Positions 57,997-64,000 of a DNA stretch of 64,000 nucleotides are shown here, one piece after another. The notes beneath the pieces were generated by a model. That model saw nothing but the letters and a program-made list of their open reading frames with translations. It searched no databases and was not told the origin of the DNA. Made by a program: the position numbers and the translations under genes. Each line of letters starts with the position of its first letter. Position 1 is the first letter of the stretch. Location of the stretch: assembly GCA_002352215.1 (NCBI GenBank), contig DEIB01000026.1, forward strand, positions 65,313-129,312. The letters run 5' to 3'. This DNA is from Chthonomonas sp. UBA2785. Its GTDB lineage: Bacteria; Armatimonadota; Fimbriimonadia; Fimbriimonadales; Fimbriimonadaceae.

Positions 57997-58743
57997 ATGA
58001 TTCTTGCCCACCTGACTTGGCCCGAAATCGAGGCGCTGGATCGCAACATCCCGGTGTTGATCCCCACCGGCGCGATTGAGCAACACGGCGCGCACTTGCC
58101 GCTCATCACTGACACGTTGGTGGTGACCCGAGTGGCGGAAGCCGTCGAAAAGGCTCTTCCCGGGGATGTGCTCGTCACGCCCACCATCTGGCACGGGGCC
58201 AGCCACCACCATCTGCCGTTTGCGGGCACGCTCTCGGCCGCCATGGGCACCTACCAAACCACGCTGACCGACGTGGTGGAAGCAATGGTCGGCCACGGGT
58301 TCCACAAGTTCCTCGTCGTAAACGGCCACGGGGGCAACATCGACCCCAACAAGGTGGCTCTGCGTGCTCTCAAGGCGGCAAAGCCCAACCTGTTCCTTGC
58401 CCACGCCACCTACATTGACTTCTGGCCGCAGGCGCTCCTCGATGAGTGCCTCACGGGGCGCATCAAGGGGATTCGGCACGCCTGCGAGGCCGAAACCAGC
58501 CTGATGATGCACCTCGCCCCCGAGCTCGTGCGCGCGGACAAGCTACGCGACGACGGTCTGGAGCCCGACGGCGGCTTCCTGGGCGTCATCGCCAACTTTG
58601 ATGAAGTGACCGAGAACGGTAGCTTCGGCGAAGCCACCCGGGGCACCGCCGCCACGGGGCAAAAACTCTTTGATTCCGCCGTGGCCGGGGCTACTGAATG
58701 GGTGCGTCAAGCCCGCGCCGGTGTGTCCTTCGTTTCGCTTTAA
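57997..58743 (+). CDS. Creatininase family protein
   Basis: A 248-residue metal-dependent amidohydrolase: VLIPTGAIEQHGAHLPLITD (Glu and His metal ligands), PTIWHGASHHHLPFAGTLS, FLVVNGHGGNID and ACEAETSLMMHLAP. Family members act on creatinine, formamides in deazaflavin/riboflavin breakdown or mycofactocin peptides; no context decides here. It begins 6 nt after dnaA and is likely co-transcribed with it. Confidence 0.9.
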   Translation: MILAHLTWPEIEALDRNIPVLIPTGAIEQHGAHLPLITDTLVVTRVAEAVEKALPGDVLVTPTIWHGASHHHLPFAGTLSAAMGTYQTTLTDVVEAMVGHGFHKFLVVNGHGGNIDPNKVALRALKAAKPNLFLAHATYIDFWPQALLDECLTGRIKGIRHACEAETSLMMHLAPELVRADKLRDDGLEPDGGFLGVIANFDEVTENGSFGEATRGTAATGQKLFDSAVAGATEWVRQARAGVSFVSL

Positions 58744-58756
58744 CGCGAGGTTTAGG

Positions 58757-58762
58757 TACAGT
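58757..58762 (+). promoter_or_regulatory. -10 box TACAGT of a leaderless promoter
   Basis: TACAGT followed by 6 nt and ATG 58769; it shows the long upstream extension of the frame (from 58670) is not used. Confidence 0.55.
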
Positions 58763-58768
58763 CGCAAC

Positions 58769-59299
58769 ATGCGACTGGCTACGCTTGCCGTCATCTCTCT
58801 CCTCTCCGTCTCTGCGTTTGCGCAAAACAACGTCGGTTTCAAGGTTGGTGGCTACTTCCCCACGGATAGTGCCGTCAAGAACGCCTTGGGTGACACCTGG
58901 CTTTCCTACGGCTTGTCCTTCGGGGCGGTCGAGCAAGCCAATGGCCGCCGCATGGGTGCGGATATCGAGTTCGTTTCCCGCGAAAGCAGCGGCAACCGCC
59001 TGTTCATGGGCACCCTCAGCTACGGTCTTCTGCAGCCGTTCGGTAATGGTTGGGCTCGCGGTCAGCGCGCCAGCGGCACCGCGCCGTACTTTGCCGTGCG
59101 CGGCGGTCTGACCTATGCGGACTACCGCATTGGCGCCGTGGATGCCAGCCCGGTGCTGCTGAACGCCAATGCCGAACTGGGCATGACGTTCGGGAAGAAC
59201 CTCAACCTCTCTCTCCGGTACGACCTGATGACCGAAACGCGCGGCTTCAACTTCAGCGGCGCCACCATCGGGCTCAAGTACACGGTCGTCTCCTTCTAA
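58769..59299 (+). CDS. Small outer-membrane beta-barrel-like protein
   Basis: A 176-residue protein with a clear signal peptide (LATLAVISLLSVSAFAQ, cleavage after residue 19) and alternating polar/hydrophobic strands: VGFKVGGYFPTDSA, WLSYGLSFGAVE, LFMGTLSYGLLQPF, YFAVRGGLTYADYRIGA, LNLSLRYDLMTET and the terminal TIGLKYTVVSF ending in Phe, as in outer-membrane barrels. It resembles small 8-stranded OmpA/OmpW-like barrels; no family named. It implies an outer membrane. hflX follows 6 nt later. Confidence 0.7.
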   Translation: MRLATLAVISLLSVSAFAQNNVGFKVGGYFPTDSAVKNALGDTWLSYGLSFGAVEQANGRRMGADIEFVSRESSGNRLFMGTLSYGLLQPFGNGWARGQRASGTAPYFAVRGGLTYADYRIGAVDASPVLLNANAELGMTFGKNLNLSLRYDLMTETRGFNFSGATIGLKYTVVSF

Positions 59300-59305
59300 A
59301 CACGC

Positions 59306-60574
59306 ATGAATCCGGGATTGACGCAAGAACAGAAGGAAAAAGCCTTTCTGGTTTTCGTCAATCCCGATGATGCCGATGATCGTCTGGTCGAGGAGGAACT
59401 CGAAGGGCTCGTCGAAGCCGCCGAAGGCGAAGTCGCGGGCTGGACTCGCCAGCGCATTGAACGCCCTTACAAAGCCACCTACCTGGGCAAAGGGAAGGTA
59501 GAAGAGGTCACGGCCGCCGCTGCCGAACTGGAAGCCGACTTCATCGTAGTGGACAGCGAACTGAGCGGGATTCAGATTCGCAACCTGGAAGAAGCCACCG
59601 AGCGCCGGGTCATTGACCGCACCTCGCTCATTCTCGATATCTTTGCGCGGCGCGCCCGCACCCGCGAGGGGCAGCTCCAAGTCGAGTACGCCCAGCTCAA
59701 CTACCGCTTGCCCCGGCTGATGAGCGTTTACACCAAGTTCGAACGCCAGCGCGGGGGCATTGGGATGCGCGGCCCGGGGGAAACCAAGCTCGAATCCGAC
59801 CGCCGGATGATCCAAGATCGACTGGCGTACCTCAAGCGTGAGATTGACGGCGTGCGCCGCCACCGCGAGGTGCAACGCTCGGGCCGGGCGCGTCAAGATC
59901 ACCCTTCGGTGTCCCTAGTGGGCTACACCTCCGCGGGCAAGAGCACGCTGATGAACGCCATGTGCGGTACCGACCTGCTGGCCGATGCGATGCCGTTTGC
60001 CACGCTGGACCCCACCACGCGCCAGGTCAACTTTGCCGACGGGTACTCGTTCTTCCTCACCGACACCGTCGGGTTCATCCGGCAGTTGCCGACCTTCTTG
60101 GTGGCCGCTTTTCGCGCCACGCTGGAAGAAGTGAAGCAGGCCGACCTGCTTCTGCACATCATTGACCTCGCCGACCCGGCCTGGGAAACCCATCGCGACA
60201 CCGTGCTGGACACGCTGAAGCAACTCGACGCCGACGAGGTGCCGCGCCTGACGGTGTTCAACAAGATTGACCAGGTCGACCGCAGCAAGGTCACCCGGGC
60301 GGTGGCCGAGTGGGCGCCGGCGGTGGCGGTCTCGGCCCTTAAGGGTGAGGGGTTAGAGGAGCTTCAGCACCGGATTCTGGAGGCATTGCGCTCCCGACTC
60401 ACGCGCATTACGGCGTTGCTGCCCTACGACCAAACGGGGCTGGTGGAAGGGTGCTATCGCCACGGGCAGGTGAAGACGCTGGACTACCGCGACGATGGCA
60501 TCTACATCGAAGCCGAGCTGGATGCCGCCCACTCCGCCCGCGTGCGGCCCTACGCCGTGGCCGAAGAGGAATGA
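59306..60574 (+). CDS. hflX: GTPase HflX
   Basis: A 422-residue HflX: N-terminal domain with YLGKGKVEEVTAAAAELE and DSELSGIQIRNLEEATERRV, the middle coiled region RGGIGMRGPGETKLESDRR, and the G domain with G1 GYTSAGKSTLMNAM, G3 LTDTVGFIRQLP and G4 FNKIDQVD. It binds 50S ribosomes and rescues or splits stalled ribosomes under stress. ATGA overlaps prmC, so the pair is co-translated. Confidence 0.96.
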   Translation: MNPGLTQEQKEKAFLVFVNPDDADDRLVEEELEGLVEAAEGEVAGWTRQRIERPYKATYLGKGKVEEVTAAAAELEADFIVVDSELSGIQIRNLEEATERRVIDRTSLILDIFARRARTREGQLQVEYAQLNYRLPRLMSVYTKFERQRGGIGMRGPGETKLESDRRMIQDRLAYLKREIDGVRRHREVQRSGRARQDHPSVSLVGYTSAGKSTLMNAMCGTDLLADAMPFATLDPTTRQVNFADGYSFFLTDTVGFIRQLPTFLVAAFRATLEEVKQADLLLHIIDLADPAWETHRDTVLDTLKQLDADEVPRLTVFNKIDQVDRSKVTRAVAEWAPAVAVSALKGEGLEELQHRILEALRSRLTRITALLPYDQTGLVEGCYRHGQVKTLDYRDDGIYIEAELDAAHSARVRPYAVAEEE

Positions 60575-61380
60575 CGCGCCGCGAGTGGCTGGCGGCAGCC
60601 GAGGTGCAATTGGCATCGGCCGGCATGGACGCCGCGCGGTTAGAGGCGCAGGTGCTCTTGGCCCATCATCTCAAAGTAACACGAGCTTCGCTCTTGGCCA
60701 ACCTGGATGAACCCGGCGAAGCGGATGACTTGCTGGCACAGCGCCTGAAAGGGGAGCCGCTGGCTTACATCACGGGGGTGCGCGAGTTCTACGGGCGCAT
60801 GTTTCGAGTGGGGCCGGGGGCTCTCATCCCGCGCCACGAGACAGAAACCCTCATCAACGAAGCTCTCAAACTCAACTGGCGCACCGCGCTAGATGTAGGT
60901 ACGGGTTCCGGGTGCCTGGCCCTGACTTTGGCCGCCGAGCGCCCCGGCTCTGACGTGCATGGCCTGGATGTCTCCGAAGAGGCCCTAGCCTGGGCCAAAA
61001 AGAACGACGCCGAACTCAATCCCGACGGAGAACGAGTCACTTGGCACCATGCGGACGCCTTCCGCTGGCACCCCACCGAGCCCTTTGACTTGATCGTCTC
61101 GAACCCGCCCTATATCGCCCCGACCGAGCCCCTGCCCACCGAGATTCACGATCACGAGCCGCACCTGGCCCTGTATTCCGGTGACGACGGCCTCGACTTC
61201 TACCGCATGCTAGCCCGGCGCGCCCCCGACTGGCTGAATCCCGGTGGGTGCCTGTTGGTCGAGATCGGTGACGGCCGCCTGGCCGATGGGCAAACCGTTT
61301 GGGATCACGAAGGCTGGAACACCGAAGGCGTCATCCCGGATCTGGATGGACGCCCCCGCGTGTGGGTTCTCACCCGTTAG
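60571..61380 (+). CDS. prmC: Peptide chain release factor N5-glutamine methyltransferase
   Basis: A 269-residue PrmC (HemK): N-terminal helical domain (ARLEAQVLLAHHLKVTR, LAYITGVREFYGRMF), SAM motif LDVGTGSGCLALTLA and catalytic NPPY in DLIVSNPPYIAP. It methylates the GGQ glutamine of release factors. ATG 60571 overlaps the hflX stop. Its TAG overlaps the opposite lipoprotein gene's TAA in TTAG. Confidence 0.95.
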   Translation: MTRREWLAAAEVQLASAGMDAARLEAQVLLAHHLKVTRASLLANLDEPGEADDLLAQRLKGEPLAYITGVREFYGRMFRVGPGALIPRHETETLINEALKLNWRTALDVGTGSGCLALTLAAERPGSDVHGLDVSEEALAWAKKNDAELNPDGERVTWHHADAFRWHPTEPFDLIVSNPPYIAPTEPLPTEIHDHEPHLALYSGDDGLDFYRMLARRAPDWLNPGGCLLVEIGDGRLADGQTVWDHEGWNTEGVIPDLDGRPRVWVLTR

Positions 61381-61826
61381 GATTTCTTCAGCGTGACTGC
61401 GGCAAAGCCTTCCGTTTGCTGCGGCACCATCGTCTTCCGGTCTTCGCCGACCTTCATGGCCAGCGGCTTCGCCATGTCGGCCCCACCGGGGGATTTCTCG
61501 ACCGGCTGATTCATCAGGGTGCGGTGAGTCATCACCACGGTGCCATCCTTCAACTCCCACACGCCCGTAAGCGGCACGTCCATGGGGCCGAGCTTCATGC
61601 TGTAGCTAAAAGTTTTGGCTTCGTCGAAGGAGATCGAAATCGGAATCTTGTCCTGCGCGCCCAACAAGGCGGCGGCCGCCGGCGGCACCTTGGCGGTGGC
61701 CATCACCTGCTTCACATCCACTTCACCGTTCCAGGTGCCAACGATGTCCTTTTCGCTGAGAGGAGACGTGCAACCCATCAGGGCCGGGACAACTGCGAGG
61801 GGGAACAACCAAGCCGCGCGCTTCAC
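61377..61826 (-). CDS. Small lipoprotein (paralog of the next gene)
   Basis: A 149-residue predicted lipoprotein: signal and lipobox VVPALMGC (Cys19), then DIVGTWNGEV, AAAALLGAQDKIPISISFD, TGVWELKDGTVVMTH. The pattern of short beta strands looks lipocalin-like. It shares the layout ADVxGxWxG ... AAAxLLGA ... W with the upstream gene, suggesting an old duplication. GTG start overlaps the upstream TGA (GTGA). Function unknown. Confidence 0.75.
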   Translation of the reverse strand: MKRAAWLFPLAVVPALMGCTSPLSEKDIVGTWNGEVDVKQVMATAKVPPAAAALLGAQDKIPISISFDEAKTFSYSMKLGPMDVPLTGVWELKDGTVVMTHRTLMNQPVEKSPGGADMAKPLAMKVGEDRKTMVPQQTEGFAAVTLKKS

Positions 61827-62302
61827 TTTTCTTGCAACGCTGGGGAGTCGGTTTTGGTTTCCGCCCGCTTGTAAACCATGACACCCGTCCCTTGCTTGGT
61901 GGCTTCGCGCATGGTCAGGGTGTCGGCCTTGGCGTCGAATTCCAGCACGTAGGGGTTCGTCAAAGAATCATCGCGCTTGCGGTCCGCCTCGGTGATTTCC
62001 TTGCCCAGCACCTTGGTGGGGGTGAGGGTGACGGTGGTGCCGGTTTGCTTCCAGTTACCTTCCAGCGGGAAGATGGCGAGGTTCATCCGGTAGGTGCCGT
62101 CGCTCTTCAATTCCAGGGCGTTGGTGCCCGCGCCCAGCAGGTTGGCGGCGGCCGCTTCGGCGTCGGTCGAGTTCTCGTTGCGCTCCAGCTTAAATGTGCC
62201 GGCCCATCGTCCAGTAACGTCGGGGCCGGCGGTGGCCGGTTGACAGCCTTGGCTAAGTGCCAGCGCCACTACACCCAACGCGATGCCCGTGCAAACCTTC
62301 AT
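61823..62302 (-). CDS. Small lipoprotein (first of a pair)
   Basis: A 159-residue predicted lipoprotein with lipobox ALSQGC (Cys20), then DVTGRWAGTFKLER, AAAANLLGAGTNALELKSDG, YRMNLAIFPLEGNWKQTGTT and VTLTPTKVLGKE. Short beta strands suggest a small beta-barrel or lipocalin-like fold in the envelope. ATG 62302 lies 6 nt after TAACCT. Translationally coupled to the following lipoprotein gene. Confidence 0.75.
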   Translation of the reverse strand: MKVCTGIALGVVALALSQGCQPATAGPDVTGRWAGTFKLERNENSTDAEAAAANLLGAGTNALELKSDGTYRMNLAIFPLEGNWKQTGTTVTLTPTKVLGKEITEADRKRDDSLTNPYVLEFDAKADTLTMREATKQGTGVMVYKRAETKTDSPALQEK

Positions 62303-62308
62303 GAACCC

Positions 62309-62314
62309 AGGTTA
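62309..62314 (-). promoter_or_regulatory. -10 box TAACCT of a leaderless promoter
   Basis: TAACCT on the minus strand followed by 6 nt and ATG 62302. Confidence 0.5.
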
Positions 62315-62393
62315 CTAGGTTTGGGGGGTTGGCGTTGCGGGCCAGGTTCGCCGTGTGCGCCCACTGGGCATGGTGAAGAACGAGGCCACCGGT

Positions 62394-62399
62394 ACACTA
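62394..62399 (+). promoter_or_regulatory. -10 box TACACT before asnS
   Basis: TACACT is 11 nt before ATG 62411, with AGGGGG between as a possible ribosome-binding site on a very short leader. It rules out the long upstream extension of the frame (to 61832). Confidence 0.45.
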
Positions 62400-62410
62400 G
62401 GGGGCTCGTT

Positions 62411-63814
62411 ATGGACTACCGACGCACGTATTTGCGCGACCTGATGCAGGCGCAACCCGGGGGCCAAGTTTCGGCTTACGGCTGGGTGAAGACGCGTCGA
62501 GACAGCAAGGGCGTCTCGTTTGTCGCCCTGAATGACGGGTCGTGCATGGCGGATTTCCAGGTGGTGGTGGATGCGGGCACGTTCGACGGCGCGGACTGGG
62601 ATGCCGTGACCACAGGTGCCTGCGTCCGGTTTGATGGCGAACTGGTGGCCAGCCCGGGGGCGGGCCAAGCCGTGGAACTGAAGGCCACGGGCATGGAACT
62701 GTACGGAGGCGCGGATGCCTCCACTTACCCGCTGCAGAAGAAGGGCGCGACCATGGAGTTCCTTCGCGAAATCGCCCACCTGCGGGTGCGCGGCAACACC
62801 TTCGGCGCCGTCAACCGAGTTCGAAACCGCGCCAGCTATGCGGTGCATCGCTTCTTCCAAGAGCGTGGATTCCAGTGGATTAACACCCCGATCATCACGG
62901 CCAGCGACTGCGAAGGGGCGGGGGCGATGTTCGCCGTCACGACTTTGCTGGAAGCCCCCGAACCGGGGCAAGAGGCCAAGTTCAAACTGGCCAGCCAAGA
63001 CCCGGCCGATGACTTCTTCGGCAAGCCGGCCTACCTCACGGTGAGCGGACAGCTGAACGTGGAAACCCTGGCGATGGGCCTGACCAACGTCTACACCTTC
63101 GGGCCGACGTTCCGGGCGGAAAACAGCCACTCCACGCGCCACTTGGCCGAATTCTGGATGATCGAGCCCGAGATGGCCTTCTGCGATCTGGAAGGCGACA
63201 TGAACCTGGCCGAAGAGTTCGTCCGCGAAGTCATCAAGGACGTGATGGACCACTGCGAGGCGGACCTGGCATTCTTCAACCAGCGGATTGACAAGGAACT
63301 GCTGACGACGCTGAACCACGTCGTGAACTCGCCGTTCGAGCGCATGACTTACACCGAGGCCATCGCGGCGTTGGAGAAGAGCGGCCAAACGTGGCAGTTC
63401 CCGGTGGCGTGGGGCTCGGACCTGCAAAGCGAGCACGAGCGCTGGCTGACAGAAGTGCACGTGGGGCGACCGGTGATCCTGACCGATTACCCGAAGGAGA
63501 TCAAGGCGTTCTACATGCGGGCCAACGAAGACGGCAAGACCGTGCGCGCCATGGACGTGCTGGTGCCGCGCATCGGCGAACTGATCGGCGGCAGCCAACG
63601 CGAAGAACGGTACGACGTGCTGGAGCAACGCATCCGGGAAGCCGGACTGGACCCCGAGCCGTACTGGTGGTACATGGACCTGCGCAAGTACGGCAGCGCC
63701 CCGCACAGCGGCTTTGGCCTGGGCTTCGAGCGGCTGATTATGTACCTGACTGGGATGCAAAACATCCGCGACGTCATCCCGTTCCACCGCACGCCGGGCC
63801 AGGCCGCGTTCTAG
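62411..63814 (+). CDS. asnS: Asparagine--tRNA ligase
   Basis: A 467-residue class IIb synthetase: N-terminal OB fold (VSAYGWVKTRRDSKGVSFVA), catalytic core with motif 2 FRAENSHSTRHLAEFWMIEPE-like segment (TFRAENSHSTRHLAEFW) and motif 3 GFGLGFERLIMYLTGM near the C-terminus. The HLAEFWMIEPEMAF stretch is typical of AsnRS as opposed to AspRS. It charges tRNA-Asn. Full length; presence of asnS means Asn-tRNA need not depend on GatCAB. Confidence 0.95.
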   Translation: MDYRRTYLRDLMQAQPGGQVSAYGWVKTRRDSKGVSFVALNDGSCMADFQVVVDAGTFDGADWDAVTTGACVRFDGELVASPGAGQAVELKATGMELYGGADASTYPLQKKGATMEFLREIAHLRVRGNTFGAVNRVRNRASYAVHRFFQERGFQWINTPIITASDCEGAGAMFAVTTLLEAPEPGQEAKFKLASQDPADDFFGKPAYLTVSGQLNVETLAMGLTNVYTFGPTFRAENSHSTRHLAEFWMIEPEMAFCDLEGDMNLAEEFVREVIKDVMDHCEADLAFFNQRIDKELLTTLNHVVNSPFERMTYTEAIAALEKSGQTWQFPVAWGSDLQSEHERWLTEVHVGRPVILTDYPKEIKAFYMRANEDGKTVRAMDVLVPRIGELIGGSQREERYDVLEQRIREAGLDPEPYWWYMDLRKYGSAPHSGFGLGFERLIMYLTGMQNIRDVIPFHRTPGQAAF

Positions 63815-63843
63815 CCTGGCCAAGGCCACTTGGGGGAAGGGAG

Positions 63844-63849
63844 TAAACT
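63844..63849 (+). promoter_or_regulatory. -10 box TAAACT of a leaderless promoter
   Basis: TAAACT followed by 7 nt and ATG 63857. Confidence 0.5.
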
Positions 63850-63856
63850 GAGGGAT

Positions 63857-64000
63857 ATGTCCAAGGACGGGCGATGCTTGCGGTGGTTTGCCGCCATGGG
63901 GCTGGCGCTAATGGCTATGCTGGCCACGGCGCAGGTGACCACCGGCTCGGAGCAAACGGAGCCGACGTCCCCGCATGTGCGGGTGGTCAGCGGCCCTGAG
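63857..64000 (+). CDS. Exported protein, N-terminal fragment (cut by window edge)
   Basis: The frame stays open from ATG 63857 to the last base (48 codons). It begins with a signal peptide: basic start SKDGRCLRW, hydrophobic core FAAMGLALMAMLATAQ with likely cleavage after ATAQ, then a Thr/Ser/Glu-rich segment. The mature function is outside the window. The start is supported by TAAACT 7 nt upstream. Confidence 0.65.
   Translation, partial: MSKDGRCLRWFAAMGLALMAMLATAQVTTGSEQTEPTSPHVRVVSGPE

Noticed and set aside
56563..58512. 649-codon open frame on the minus strand across dnaA and the creatininase gene
   Set aside because: dnaA is unmistakable on the plus strand; the antisense frame has low-complexity composition.
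1..64000. CRISPR array, insertion sequence or prophage
   Set aside because: No regularly spaced repeats, transposase, integrase or phage structural genes were seen on either strand.

Overview
The window is 64 kb of high-GC, gene-dense chromosome from an aerobic, probably diderm heterotrophic bacterium. PEP-CTERM proteins, lipoproteins, an FtsEX-EnvC set, a complete alternative complex III plus caa3-type oxidase operon, and many start codons placed 6-9 nt after a TANNNT -10 box fit an Armatimonadota/Fimbriimonadia-like organism. That placement is inference: no rRNA gene is present. I see no insertion sequence, phage, CRISPR array or rRNA operon.

Layout. 1-4.3 kb: end of a zinc alcohol dehydrogenase gene, two tandem PEP-CTERM genes, a Gfo/Idh/MocA oxidoreductase and a membrane protein of unknown function. 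4.3-9.2 kb: accessory genes of kinds often seen as immunity-like or orphan genes (DUF4287/DUF5655, ankyrin, DUF1444-like, and a tandem pair sharing WDPIGI). 9.3-13.5 kb: three tandem paralogs of an undescribed envelope-anchored family. 13.6-17.6 kb: fucose removal by a GH95 gene and a convergent GH29 gene that carries a one-base frameshift. 17.7-21.4 kb: alpha/beta hydrolase, an ArsR-SRPBCC-DUF5655 operon with a clear operator, SMI1/KNR4 and DUF2199 genes. 21.4-26 kb (minus strand): glycosidase-like protein, tRNA-Ala(CGC), methyltransferase, ALG5-like glycosyltransferase and a phosphodiester glycosidase-like protein.

26.1-41.1 kb is one large plus-strand respiratory operon: a ctaA-ctaB fusion for heme A synthesis, actABCDEF, a small conserved membrane protein, a Sco copper chaperone, and coxB (with fused cytochrome c), coxA, coxC and coxD. 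The genes touch or overlap, often by TAATG. Together they would oxidise quinol, pass electrons through c-type hemes to an A2-type oxidase, and supply its heme A and copper.

41-50.6 kb: minus-strand acyltransferase, MFS and DUF885 genes, divergent from ftsE-ftsX-envC, efp, a cysteine-cluster membrane protein and an RtcA-like gene that lacks the catalytic histidine. 50.6-56.4 kb: GH2-like glycosidase, purM, tRNA-Lys(UUU), FHA protein, sodium:solute symporter and thiamine pyrophosphokinase. 56.6-64 kb: dnaA in an unusual setting without dnaN, creatininase family protein, small barrel-like protein, hflX, prmC, two related lipoproteins, asnS and the start of an exported protein.

The strongest general signal is non-genic: about sixteen starts sit directly behind a TANNNT box, so leaderless mRNAs appear common, and several start codons here were chosen on that basis. 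No intergenic gap exceeds about 300 bases; the longest are 19964-20164, 25979-26139 and 56404-56610.
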